From contig CATOGU010000128.1 in assembly GCA_951799445.1 (NCBI GenBank), positions 1-64,000 on the forward strand: 64,000 nt of DNA. Reading direction: 5' to 3'. Both the position numbers and the translations under genes were made by a program. Under the pieces are notes generated by a model. The model saw nothing but the letters and a program-made list of their open reading frames with translations, ran no database searches and was not told the origin of the DNA. This document shows, one piece after another, positions 36,249 through 48,319 of this stretch. Position 1 is the stretch's first letter; every line of letters begins with the position of its first letter. The DNA comes from Pseudisothecium myosuroides. Lineage: Eukaryota; Streptophyta; Bryopsida; Hypnales; Lembophyllaceae.

Positions 36249-37320
36249 TTCTACCTCTAAAGGCCCAGCTGTCCCTTTAGAGCACAAATGGACCTTGGGC
36301 ATGTACCTTTGAGTAAACCAATTTGTATCTTTTTTTTGAAATTTTTGAGGATGATAAGGAATTCAAAAATGAATGTACACATCTAATTTTTTTCTTCATT
36401 CCAACATTTATTGAAGAAGTTATGCACAAATTTCAGAACAACAAGGAATGACAGGCAATGTAGGCAACCAAAAAAAATTTGAAGACCCTTGTATTATTTA
36501 CTTCACAAAGTTCCTTTTGAAAGAACCATCAAATGGACTACGAACGTTGATTATTGCGGTGAAACAAATTGCAATCATTTTACTATAAGACATCTTTAAA
36601 TGAAATTATTTTTAATATTTAAAAATTGCGTTTTTTAAAATATAAATCTGAAATTGGTTCTTTAGATTTTATATGTGTGTGAAGCTCTTAAATCATTCAA
36701 TTTTGATTGATGAGTTCCATGTTTTAGTTTGCCAGTAGATATGAGACTTCCAAACCTTCATTCTTTTTGCCCCTTGTAAAATTTGGTGCTTTTATTTTTA
36801 TTTTTAAACCTCTTCTTTTCCAAATTGTAGTAGACTAAGACTCATTGGTTTTGATCAAAGAAGTTCAGAATTCTCAATTTTACATAAATCCTCCAATTTT
36901 GCCTAGTGCATATGCAAATTTCATGGCCTTACAACATTGCAAGGTTTTACAAAGCATGATTCACAGCTCCAATTCATTTGAAATTTCTCCCACACTTACC
37001 TAACTTGGTATTCTACATGGGAAAACAAACCTCCACTTTGCCCAAATCAAGTTTTTGATATAAGAGAGGTCAAAGGCTTTTGAATTTTTGGGCAACAAGG
37101 AAAAAAACTTTTGTTTGCACTTTAGATTTCAATAACTCACTCCTCTACATCTAGAATGAGCTGATTTTTTTCCACAAGTACCTTCCATAGTCTAGGGCAA
37201 GATCCTCTAGTTGAATTTCCAAACAAATGTTTTTTTTGCCACCTTTCTACTAATTCCCCCAAAAGTGACAATTTTGAGGGACTCTCACAGAAAAATGGGC
37301 TTGGTCCTTTTAGGGGTTAA
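36249..37320. mobile_element. TTAA-family element, full length
   Basis: Left end TTCTACCTCTAAAGGCCCAG (TTAA decayed), right end TTGGTCCTTTTAGGGGTTAA. Family core at about 36655-36740. No coding capacity. Confidence 0.65.
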
Positions 37321-37587
37321 GTAGAATTCATGATGTTATTTACAACACTTGGGTGGCTGGAAAATCTTAACAAGAAATTTGATTACTCTTTAATGAAAAT
37401 ATTGGGACCCTCGTTTTTGGAGCACTAGGATTTGAGTAGTGCATGGAGTATGATCAATCATAAGAAGTAAGCTGTGTAAATCTTGAAATCCACAGGTGTT
37501 TGAATGCAAGGATTTTGGGAAAAAAACTCGTGCATCGGATCATAAAATTAGGCGGAAATGCAGAATTGTAGTTAAATTTATGCTTGA

Positions 37588-38311
37588 TTAATCCTTAAAG
37601 GACCACTTGTCCCTAGGGGAGACAAATGAGATTTTGGGCATATATTTATGACTAAATTACTTTGTGTAATTTTTTGAAACTTTTATGAAAGATGGGGATT
37701 TCAAATATTTGTGTGGGCATCTAATTTTTTCTTCATTTTGACGTTTATTGAAGAAGTTAAAAATCAATTTATGATATTTTTACTTCAACATGCAGCCCAA
37801 AAACTTTTTTGAAAATTGCATTTTTTAAAAATAAAATTTGAGGTTAGTTCTTTAGACTTATGTATATTTGAGAAGCTTTGAATCATGCAAATCCAATTGA
37901 TGAGATAAAAGTCATGAGAAGTTTTAGTTTGCGGGTAGGTGTGGAAAATCTCAAAACTATGCCTACCTCCAAACTAAAACTTCTCATAACTTTTATCTCA
38001 TCAATTAGATTTGCATGATTCAAAGCTTTCCACATATACATAGGTCAAAAAAACTAACCTCAAACTTTTATTTAAAAATGCAATTTTCGAAGAAGTCTTT
38101 TGGCTGCCCTTTCCAGTAAAATTCTCATAAATTTATTTTGAACTTCTTCAATAAATGTCAAAATGAAGGAAAAATTAGATGCCTACACAGGTCTTTGAAA
38201 TCCCCACCTCTCATAAAAGTTTCAAAAATTTGCACAAAATAGTTTAGCCATAAGTACATGCCCAAAATCTCATTTGTCCCCTGTAGGGACAAGTGGTCCT
38301 ATAGGGGTTAA
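37588..38311. mobile_element. TTAA-family foldback element (two inverted type-A arms)
   Basis: TTAA at both borders (37588-37591, 38308-38311). The left arm 37588 to about 37940 is repeated in reverse complement from about 37963 to 38311, including the core TTTGCGGGTAGG..CCTACCTCCAAAC at the centre. The arms differ by many substitutions and small gaps. Confidence 0.85.
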
Positions 38312-39325
38312 ATGTTTAGAGAAAAATTGTAAATATTAAGTTGGTAGGGATATTAGAAAATATCCATGCTTTAGAGGCATGTAGATCACATGCATTCTCG
38401 AACGGCCAAACTCTAGAGGGTGTTCTTGCCCTAACCAATAAAACCCAACATAATTATTCATATAGCAAAATATGAAATAAAAAATTTGCCTTTCAAGCTT
38501 TGCCTTTTTTGTCATTTTTTTGCACTATGCCCTTCTTGTCAACTCGGGGTCACTTGCAAAAAAAAGAAATTACGTGCAATAAAATATAGGGTCCATTATA
38601 TTAATTTTGGGTAAAATTTGCAAAAAACTCACATGTAATATAGGGTGATCTAGTGAAAAACATGATTACATAATATATGGTAAACAAAAAATGATAAAAT
38701 TATGTAAGTCATAGTTGTGAAATAGCATAGAGAAAAAATGCTAGTAGTGACTAGTGAGTACTTAAGGTATGAGGTGTATGGTATAGGGTTTGGGGCCATG
38801 GGCTTTATGGTTCATTCAACAAGAACAAAAAGTATAATTTACTGTCCAAAATTTGTGGATAGATGGCTGTCACCAAACGCTTGGTCATCACTGGAGGAGT
38901 GGGTATGCAATGGTCTTAGTAGTACTTCCCGGACTTGCTTTTATTGTTGAGGGGACGTTAATGGAAGTCAAAGTTGTTTGAAGAAAAATTCCCACTTGTG
39001 TGCTATAAGCAAACTTCAAACAACAAATGTACAGCACTAGAGGGCACATGTTTCCATCCTTCACTATGTTTTTCAACACAAATTATACTCTTCTATTGTT
39101 TCTTATGTTACCATATGTATTACCAAGGCTTCTACTGGCTCTTCTTTGCCTTTGGTTTCTTATGTTGAAATTGGGTATATATCATTGCACAATGGCTCAT
39201 AGCACTAGACACTTTCAAGATACTACTAAACTGAGGAAGCAAAATGCATATAACAAATAGAATGATTTACAAGGAATAATTAGGGTATAAGGAAAATAAA
39301 GGATCATATGTAATATAGAGTATGT
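38312..39325. other. Intergenic DNA
   Basis: AT-rich sequence with short frames of no recognisable identity. Confidence 0.35.
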
Positions 39326-40381
39326 CACGTGACGTGGCATCGTGTGGATGCCACGTCGATTGGATGGGGATTTCATCCCGCGGATGGATTTCATCCGTAG
39401 GATTTCATCCATCCATTTTGGACTTAGGGTTTGAGTACTTAGTTGTTGGTTGTTCCTTGGCTTGGCATTCTTGCCAAGTCAAGTCTTGTGAGTTTAGAGA
39501 GGAGGTTGAGAGCTCTTGTGTATCATTTCTTGAGTTATCACCATTATTCCTTCTTGTTTTGCTTACACTCTTGGATTCACCCGTGAGGGCGTGAGAGATA
39601 GCTTGACTTAGCGTGTGGTTTAATCTACATCTTATCACTTGGCAAGAATGCACAACGTTTTTATTTTTCTTTGTTTTCAAATCTTTTGGGGTTTCTAAGA
39701 GGTTTGAGTGTTTAATTTGTGTTAGTTGGGTGGTTTAGTGAGTTCCTGGAGTTTTGGTGCACTTGAGTGAGTTGCTGGAATTTTCGAATTTGAGTGTACT
39801 TGAGTTTTCTGAAGTTTTTCTGTAGCACTTGAGTGCACTGGAGTTGCTGTCAGAAGTTGTCAGAACTGTCAGGCAATGAGAATTTCAAGCGGCAGCCAGG
39901 CTCGGGGTCGGGCTGGAGGCTGCGGGTCGGAGCAGCGACGGGACGGGGCCGAAGGCGACGAGCCGGGCGCTGGAGTTCGGCGCGGGAGTGCGTTGGGAGT
40001 TCGGCGCGGCGTCGGGATCGAGCAGGCGTCGGAGCTGGACGTCGGGGCAGTCGACGGGATCGGAGGCCGCACAACCTCCCGGCTAGGGTTTCGCCGGCGA
40101 GCGCAGGCGGCGCGCAGTGGCGCCAGAGGAGCGGGGAGCAGCGCTCCCCCGATTTTTCATCCACCGTTCTCAATTTCTCATCCATCCGCGTCCGCGCGAT
40201 TTCATCCGCGATTCTTCATCCAGTTCTGGACTTCATCCGTGGCTAGTTCCTCATCCGTTTCTTTTTCTGGTTCTCATCCATCCTCCTTTCCTTGCCTTGT
40301 TGCTGGAATTTTCAGAGTTGCTGGAAATTTTCAGAGTTTGTTGTTATTTTAGGGGAACTTTGAGTGTAGTTGTGGGGGCAT
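39326..40381. other. LTR-like stretch with GC island
   Basis: The segment starts TGTCACGTGACGTGGCATC and ends TGTGGGGGCA, so it has TG..CA borders. It contains repeated ATTTCATCC words and a CpG-rich island (about 39890-40140). It could be a solo or partial LTR. No primer-binding site, partner LTR or target duplication was confirmed. Confidence 0.3.
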
Positions 40382-40533
40382 CCTCTCGGCAGAGGATACT
40401 AGCCTCCATGAAGTGGATGGGCCCGTACGTAGTTGACTACAATCTCATCCGACTGAAACAAACCTTCAAGCCACGGACGGAGGTGGTCGACAAGGAAAGT
40501 GTCACTCACATCGCCAGTCCAAGTTCTGGGGTG

Positions 40534-40881
40534 ACAAGGGGTTGAGGGTTAAATCAATTCCCATAGCAAAAAGAGCGGGAATCATTTGAAACTTTTCCCA
40601 AGGCCCCAAAAAATATAGGGTAGCATGTGGGAATATTTTGGGATGAGAATGAAACATAGTTCTATGTGATGTCTTGGTACCATTGAATTTCAAATAGTTC
40701 ACAAGGAACAAGGGGTTGAGGGTTAAATCAATTCCCATAGCAAAAAGAGCGGGAATCATTTGAAACTTTTCCCAAGGCCCCAAAAAATATAGGGTAGCAT
40801 GTGGGAATATTTTGGGATGATAATGAAACATGGTTCTATGTGATATCTTGATACCATTGAATTTCAAATAGTTCACAAGGT
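40534..40881. repeat. Tandem duplication, period 174 bp
   Basis: ACAAGGGGTTGAGGGTTAAA begins both units (40534 and 40708), which are nearly identical over their length. A short frame just upstream (MKWMGPYVVDYNLIR) looks like the C-terminal tail of a retroelement integrase, so the repeat may belong to a retroelement 3' region. Confidence 0.85.
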
Positions 40882-40949
40882 ACCAAGGGATTACAGAAGC
40901 CTTCGTCCGCAACCCACCCCGGACGTAACTTTGCACTTCCACAACCGCA

Positions 40950-42900
40950 ATTCAGTTCCCACAGCGCTCCTTTTTTAGGTTCCCATAGTCGGGAACCCCA
41001 TCCCTTCTCTGATGGTAGGACTCGTCACACGCTCCGCACGTTGTTGTTCCGGTGATGACATGGACTCATCCTCCACTAGATGTCCCTCTGGTGTGAATGC
41101 CATACTAGACAAAACCTTGGGATTGACCAATGAAATTGCTTACAACTTTGTCCGGTGGTTGTTGACATCCTAGTGTGAACCGGGTCTTAGCAAGGAAAGT
41201 AGACCTAATGTTGGTGGCAGAATAATTTCCATACAGTATATTCGCAAAAGTGAAAAAAGCAATAGGATTGCTCAAGACAAAAAATACTCTACGACAAAAA
41301 GATTCTGAATCTCCTGTTGTTGCAGGGGGTTCGAATACCCTGCAAGATGCAAACCCTGAGTTCTGAGTGTTGCTCTAAAGAAACAATTTTTCACTCTCAA
41401 AGAACCTAAGAAGTCGATCAATGGAGAGATGCAAAGAACAGTCCTCCTGCGAAGTCATCAAGAAACACATTTGTCTTAGATCTTGAAACAAATGCAAGTC
41501 ATCAAAACCTAGATCGCAGCCGAAGTTCTCAAAGAACGGAAACAACATCATATCCACACACACACTCTTGACTTCCTGCAAGAAACCTAAGAGGCACAAG
41601 CCAAGACTAACTTCCACATCATCAAAATAGCAGAGTTCCGATCTACTAAATAAGAACGTATCTCCAGTGTAGTTCTACTCGTGAAAGAATACACTCAGCC
41701 TCATAGCCGAACCTATATTCAAACCAAACCCTAAACTATGAAAACACATGTGAAGGCACATCACAAAACGGCCACAAAATTGTACAGATATTGCGCAACC
41801 ATGATTCTTACCCCTGGGCAGCGGCATCGTCAAAGGTGGCCATTTCGCTCCAGAAAACAGATCGAAGTTAGGGCAAGACGGCTGAAGCTTTTCCTCAGTA
41901 AACAAAACTTGCCACAAAGTTCTCAAACGGTCACACGAGCAGATAACAACGGAAAAAAGTTGGAAATAGCGAGAGAGGAGGCAAAATATGGTATGGAGAT
42001 TGGAAAGGTGGTCAAAGGTATGGTACTACTCTCATGCCGGGAAATGGGCGATGGGGGTTTCACCACTTGTACAAGCACGGATCGTGCAAGTCAGCCGTGA
42101 CAATAGTACACTAAAACTTCATTTCATGCGGCTTAGGGTTTAGGTGCAAGGATAAAGACCATTGGCTATGGCCAGTTCAATAGTGTTAAGGGTGTTTTGG
42201 CACGCATGTCTTAGACTAGAGAAGGGTTTTGGAGCTATACTACCAAGATCCGTGCCCTTGTGGAGGTCAAAGCCGTATCTGTACCTTGTCTATTGTCCAC
42301 CATGTCGTGTGAGCCTTGCAACTTTGGGCCTCTAAAAAAGCACCTTGCAAATGTCAAAACATTACCAAATTTGGCAGCAAGCAAGATACTTGTAAATTGC
42401 ACCAAATTAAAGTTCAAATAAAAATCACCGAGGCACCCAAAAAAAAGTTCTTATCCTAAATCTTTCGTAAAAACATTCTTATAAAAAGTTAAATTTTAGT
42501 GACTCCTAGTTTCTACATCAAATTTTTAATTTGGACTTATATGTTTAGAGGTTGAATGTTTTGTACCTTAACGTTTTAGATTATTACAAGTAATGCTTTT
42601 GCATTAAAAATACATCACACCTTGAAGATATTGCAGTTTTTTTATAATAAGAAACAGTTTAGTAGTATACGGTCCAAAAAGTAATTTATTTGTTTAGGTA
42701 TTGCTTTGTGCCAGTAAATGAAAAAAAATTAGCTTTCTACATTTTTGCAAAAAAAGGCATATCGTTTGTGAACGCATGTTTTTTATGATTTGTACACCCT
42801 TGGTCCCTCACTTTCCTTTCAAAGCTCAGCATCCTGTTTCCCGGCCTGTTTTTTCAATGCGGGAGTTCACGTGTTCGGGAATCCGTGGTTTTAGGACTCC
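40950..42900. other. Intergenic DNA with unassigned frames
   Basis: Frames at 41375-41617 and 41675-41926 (minus) and 41738-42100 (plus) lack recognisable domains. No gene is called. Confidence 0.35.
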
Positions 42901-43078
42901 GGCGATGGAGTGAACAGATTCAGACGGTCTTGTATAATCGGCTGTGAAGAAACGAGGCTAATCCATTCGGTTCTGCGTGTTAGGTTTACTGAATCTTGTG
43001 AGTGTTGTTTAAGAACTGCTGGCTATGGTGGACGGAGATTTATAAGGCAAATTCTGCCTTGGTTGAGGTGTCAGGGGC

Positions 43079-43330
43079 GTGGATTGTGCGGAGTTATGGC
43101 AAGATAGGGTTTCGGGAACCATCGGCAATCTGATTTTCGGAGCGCTGAGCGGAAAGCGGCAAGTCGACTGGGGTCGCGTGTTTGCAAAAACGGTCGACCG
43201 GCTGATTTCCGGTATTGGGAAAAGCCGGCCGACCCCCTTGTGCCCCTACGTATACCACCTCTACAAGCACCACCAGCTCCTCACCAACGAGGAGGAGAAG
43301 GGCCTGACCCTCCAGTGCAAAAACCACGCC
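43079..43330 (+). pseudogene. Retroelement gag-like fragment
   Basis: The frame contains NLIFGALSGKRQVDWGRVF, GIGKSRPTPLCPYVYHLYK and HHQLLTNEEEK. It matches NTIFGALSGERRVDWAKVF and GVGKSRPTPICPYLYHLYK of the gag-like ORF at 48320-50017 on the other strand. Only this block survives, and the flanking sequence has no continuous frame. Confidence 0.8.
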
Positions 43331-43499
43331 ATTCCCATACTTTTTGCTACCCCTTTTGAATAAACCCCCCCATTACCCATCCTAGCGCATGTTTTTAAAG
43401 AAGTGACCCCAAGGGGGGTCACCACTGAAAAAGACTCCAATGAAGCCCATTTTTTTCCCACATGTCCCTAACCCTAGCCTGACCCTCCAGCTCAAAAAT

Positions 43500-43585
43500 C
43501 ACCCGAGGAGCATGGATGAGGAGCGCGGATGAGGAGCACGAATGAGGAGGAGCATGGATGAGGAGCATGGATGAAAAGTAATAAG
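43500..43585. repeat. Minisatellite of GAGGAGCAYGGATGA units
   Basis: About five imperfect copies of a 15-18-bp unit, directly downstream of the gag-like fragment. Confidence 0.8.
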
Positions 43586-43624
43586 GGTCGACGCATGGTT
43601 ATCCGCCCGGTCGTTCACCCGGTG

Positions 43625-44030
43625 TTAGAAGGGGCTGATTTGCATTAATAAAGGTAAGGTGCTTGCCATTGAGCCTTGGTGTTGATTTGTAGGTGTTTAA
43701 ATGAGTTTAGAAGAGGCTAATTTGTGATATTGAAGTTAAATTGCTAATCATTGAGCTTTGATGTTGATTTTGGGGTATTTAGAAGAGTTTCAAAGGGTCG
43801 ATATGTATCATTGAAAATAGATTGCTTGCATTGACATAGAGCTTGGTTGACCTCAGAGTGTTTGGAAGAGTTTGGAAGGGTTGATTTGCATCAATGAAAC
43901 TAGGTTGCCTTAGTATTGAGTTTTGTTGTTGATAGGTATTTAGAGGAGTTTAGAAGGTCTCATTTGTGTCATTGAAGTTATGTTGTTTGCCATTGATCTT
44001 TGATGTTCAAATATGATGTTTATAGCAATT
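43625..44030. repeat. Degenerate tandem array, period about 82 bp, five copies
   Basis: The phrase GTTTAGAAGGGYTRATTTGYATCATTGAA recurs near 43627, 43708, 43790, 43873 and 43949, followed by ATTGAGCTTTGATGTTGAT. Units are well diverged. Confidence 0.75.
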
Positions 44031-45169
44031 TAAAAATGCTGATGACCAGCACTTTATGGGAGGTGAAGCATGTGAAAGTTGGTGCTTGAAGGCACATTTT
44101 TTATTTTACTCTAAACCCTACTATGAATCTATGATATAATCATGTAGCAATAGAGAAGCAACTACAATGCAACTACCCATTGTATTAAATATTTACCCTA
44201 ATCATGTATAGATGAATCTATGTTGCAATATACTATTTAATCACTAATGTGTGACTTATATACATCTTGTTTGTCACTATCGTGCAACTGGATTACAACT
44301 TTCTAGCAAATGCCCTACAATCTAGTCATGACTATAATTAGTCATATTTGTAACTAGCTTACAAATCTATTGCAACTAAGATGCAACTAAGTTGCAACTA
44401 GAATGCGACTAAAATACAATTTTATTTCTACTAGGTGAGAGCAATGACACTAAGATAAACATGCATTACAATTGCACAGTTAGCATGCAAGTTGTGAGGT
44501 GAACTTAGATACAACCAAATTGCAACTATCACAGGACAAGGAGGACAAAAAACGTCCTTAAAAATACTTGCAATGCGACCATTCCACAGTAACCAGCCCG
44601 TCTTTTAAGGGTTAAACCAAATTCAAAGGTATCAAATTCAATTTGAGCCACTAAGAATTTTTCCCTTGCAAATTCCTCCTCTCAAGTGAGGACGTGTGTA
44701 CTAAAAAAAACGTTGAGTTTGGTTTTGAGAGGCCTCATTACAAAGGATGTGGACCCAAGAAGGGGCTATGAGTTTTTCTGTTCCCAATGTTGGGAACCAG
44801 CCCTTGTTGGTTGTCAGAAAAATTAATTAAAAAAAAATAAAAAAATAAAAAGACTTAGAAAAAAATAAGAATTTTTTTGAAATTTTTTTCTCGAAAAAAA
44901 TAAAATAAAATAATATAGGCTGACCTGGTCGCCCTAATGCCAGCATGTATTGCTGCCGAATGTTCATGTGGAAGGTGTTCCCAAAGTTCCATTGGATTTG
45001 GGGGAAGGGACCTCTTTTTGGGCTCAAATATCTTCTAATGCCTAAAACTTCAATAGTCCCATTTGCGCCTCTTTACTTATGTAATAAAATACCATTGATA
45101 GCCAATATTATGTCTACTTTTCTTCTTGAACAAAACATGCTTCTCGAAGTGCTTTTCCAAAATAGCCAT
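44031..45169. other. Intergenic DNA with a TTAA-family end
   Basis: Contains a GCAACTAAG-like word series (about 44370-44420), a lone TTAA-family right end (CTTTTAAGGGTTAA, to 44615) and an A/T run (44825-44915). No gene seen. Confidence 0.4.
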
Positions 45170-45301
45170 CTAAGGGTATGTTCACACTTGATGTTAGGAG
45201 GGGTATTAGCAATATGAATGTAGTCCAAAGATAATGTTCAAATACATCTAATTTTCCTTCACTACTACCCTTCTTAAGGCCAAGTGTGGACACACCCTAA
45301 G
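45170..45301. mobile_element. Short MITE with CTAAGGGTRTGTNCACACTTG ends
   Basis: Left CTAAGGGTATGTTCACACTT and right inverse AAGTGTGGACACACCCTAAG match over about 20 bp. A lone relative of the left end is near 16819. No clear target duplication was found, so the superfamily is undecided. Confidence 0.6.
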
Positions 45302-45737
45302 CAAATTATCATAAAAAATCATCGCCTGTAGTTTGATAAATTGATACCCCTAAAAAAAACCCTGAACCTTTACACCAATCTGGTTCCTAATGTAAAACCT
45401 TACACCAAACTGGTTCCTAATGTGAAACCGTGCAGAGGATGGACAAAATCAATGATGACATGGCCATTTTCCCTCCAAGTCAAGGCAGACAAAAACACGG
45501 GATCCAATGTTTCCTCCACTGACGTCCACTTCGGCTGAACCGGCCCTCACATCCGCCCCTGGTTTTGTTGCAAGTGGCAATCCGCGAAATGCATTTGATT
45601 CTCCACTTTCGAAATGCGATTGTTTCATTTGCTATTTCTCACTCTCCTCTTCCGTGAGCTCATGTTTTCAAGTCTTTTGAAAGAATTTGAGCGAAAACAA
45701 CGATTGTAAAGAATCGAGAAAACCTCAAATTGTGAGG

Positions 45738-45908
45738 ATGTCATCGGGAGAAGTGTCCGCTCCTTTGCTTGATAAGGAGACGGCGAAGGAGAAAGAGAAG
45801 GAGAAGGAGAAGACGGCAAGAGTAGGAGGATCGGTGTACGCAATTCTGTGTCTATCACTGCTCGTCAATGTCTTGTTTCTTCTTGAAAAGAAAGAGACGC
45901 AAGCTTGA
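45738..45908 (+). CDS. Small single-pass membrane protein (hypothetical)
   Basis: From the ATG at 45738 the frame encodes 56 residues: MSSGEVSAPLLDKE, a lysine/glutamate repeat (KEKEKEKEK), then one hydrophobic segment (about SVYAILCLSLLVNVLFLL) and a charged tail. The layout is that of a short tail-anchored or single-pass membrane protein. A leader-like sequence precedes it. I recognise no family; the charged repeat also makes a chance open frame possible. Confidence 0.35.
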   Translation: MSSGEVSAPLLDKETAKEKEKEKEKTARVGGSVYAILCLSLLVNVLFLLEKKETQA

Positions 45909-46154
45909 AAGCCTACTAAGATATGACAATATCTTAACCCTCCTACATAACCATGAACTATCATATTATCATAAATGTTCATAATCATATAGGTAATAGT
46001 TATAATTAATACCATATTTATAGTATACCATACAGTATATGGCTCATGTATTAAAACATGCATATTAGTCCCACGTCAATATGATAGTACGTTGTTCTGT
46101 ATCGGTTGGTATGTGATACTCTTTTTTGATACAGTAAAATATCAAAAAAGAGTT

Positions 46155-46620
46155 TTAAACTGCCCTATTGAAATTGGGCAACTCTTGCCCTTTGAAATTT
46201 TGCAAATTTTTTGCAATAATCTCTTGAAGATGTGGAAACAATTGCCCTACACTCCAAGATCCATCAAGTCCTAATGCCAAGCCACAACAAATCATTGCTT
46301 TCCTAGCATAGGAGATGTTGTCAACATCCACCTCTTGATTGACATCTTCTACACTATCCGCAGCCAATTGTAGGAAATTTTTTTTTCCTGAATTTATCAA
46401 CTTCCCTGACCATTGTCCATCTGCCCGAGGTGCATTTTGCCAAGCATTGAGTTGTATCAACTCAATTTTCTTGGCTTCCCACCGTTTTGTCCATGCATCC
46501 TTGATTTTAGCAATGAAGAATGTATTTGCTAGTTGGCAAAGGTGAGTAGAACATGGAGGCAAAAATTTAAAAATTGTATTTTTGGCAGCTAGGACAGCAG
46601 CCAATTTCCTAATTTTAAGG
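46155..46620 (-). pseudogene. DDE transposase C-terminal fragment (pogo/Tc1-like DDE_1)
   Basis: The minus-strand frame contains NTIFKFLPPCSTHLCQLANT and FFIAKIKDAWTKRWEAKKIE, then FLQLAADSVEDVNQE and ARKAMICCGLALGLDGSWSV. LPPxSTHLCQ is the signature that follows the second acidic block in DDE_1 transposases of the pogo/Tigger type. The DNA-binding part and the upstream catalytic aspartates are absent, so it is a truncated remnant. Expected function: cut-and-paste transposition. Confidence 0.7.
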
Positions 46621-47190
46621 TTTTGAAGATCATATTGGGTTTGTCCTATTCCTCAAATCCTCAACTAGACATTCCAAATATGTTAAAAGATTTACAACAA
46701 TCAAAGTTATAGACTTAAAAAAATTTCCATTGCAATTGGATATTTAGATAAAGTTTGTACACTTTAACTTTGAAATACAACCACTCTTATACTTACAACC
46801 CATTAAAGAATCTGCTTTAGAAGATATGCTACCAATGCTACCAATGAAATTTAAACTTTAATTTTTCTCATGGCTTCAAAGTCTTGTATTGATGACATAA
46901 CATGCTAACATTTGTGGATTGTAAGAGCAATCAAATTCTTTATTGGGTTGTAAGTTAAGTACACAAGCAGTGACAGTTGTTTCCCGTCTACTTTCCAAAT
47001 TAAGTGCTGCCACATCACCTTCAAAATCTTGTATTGGCATTATGACATGTTGATTGTGTAGCAAAATTGCAGGCAAGGTACAACATGTTGAAGGATGTGC
47101 TAGGAAAGTTTCATGGACGATCTGCCGCCATAACAAGAGAGGAGAGCAACATCTTGGCCGAGTTGAGAGATGTCGCAGCACAGGATAAGC
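46621..47190. other. Intergenic DNA next to the gypsy residue
   Basis: A short coding-like plus-strand segment (VLGKFHGRSAAITREESNIL, about 47100-47160) ends near where retroelement-type CCGG-rich sequence begins (about 47200). It may be an interrupted older element. Confidence 0.35.
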
Positions 47191-48319
47191 AAATTCCCTG
47201 TTTTACTCCCAAAAACCACTCAAGAGTATCAACAAAGTGACTCTAAAGATCGAACCCGCGAGATTCTGTGAAGTGTAAACCCTATTTAGACTTTTAAGCT
47301 AACTTTGATCTCCTTTCTCAACTTTCCGGTCCTAGATCTATAACCGGAACACAACCCAACACGGAAATCACGATCAGACCTACTCCCTATTCCTGTCCAA
47401 TCCGGTATCCGGTCATTCACAACAACAACAACAACCACAACAGGACCCCTTACTTTCCGGTCCTAACCCCCTCTCTAGACAGATCCGGTCTGAACTACCC
47501 TTATCCGTCTCTCATACTAATCGGTTTAGTTTTGCCTCTGTTTCACCATCAGAGGGATCGCCGCTTGAGTTTGAAAGTGGTAGGCCCTCCACTCCTTCCG
47601 TGACTTATAGTGGCTGAAGACCCACTTTCCTATCCTCTATCTCCTACTCTATTCCGGATCCGGTTTGGTCCTTCACAGCAATCCAGATCGAAATCCGGAT
47701 CACAGGTCACGCAAAAAACCCCCGTACGATCCTCTCATACTACAACGACTTTGATATCCGGTTCTTTCCGTGCAACAATAGGTGGCTGCAAGTGAATCCG
47801 TCCGTACCAACATCAACTAAAATCCTTCCGTTTGTCAACTTAGGACAGCGAGACCTCTCAAGAGATCGGACACTCAACCGGATTTCCTACCCAGGAGTTC
47901 TAGCGCGACTAAGGAATCCCTCCCTATCCGCCTAGCCTAACAACGGCTATCTCGCCCGGAATATTGAACTCTAGAGATGCTGAGGAATTGAAACCCACTC
48001 CCAACTCTTACTACCCGCTCAATCACACATACAATCAAACCAAAACATCCAAGGGAAAGAACCCCCTCCAAACTTCTCACACATTCCTAACTCCCTCTCA
48101 TGCAAATCGGCCAAACTTTGGGAAACATACACAACTAGGAGCAAATAGAATAGCGCAAGAAAATGAAGGGAAAAACTCACCCAGTCCTTGCTGCAAGGAC
48201 TGACATATATATTATACAAAAAGTGAAAAAGGTCCCGGAAATCAAGTACAGATATCCGGTTTACAAAACTACTCAGACCGGATTTTATTCCGGTCCAAGT
48301 CTAACTACCAGACCGGATT

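Noticed and set aside
39850..40245. Long arginine/alanine-rich frames on both strands of the GC island
   Set aside because: Open in several frames at once because of GC content; no domain.
41320..41345. tRNA-like T-arm (GGGGTTCGAATACCC)
   Set aside because: No matching acceptor, D or anticodon arms upstream.
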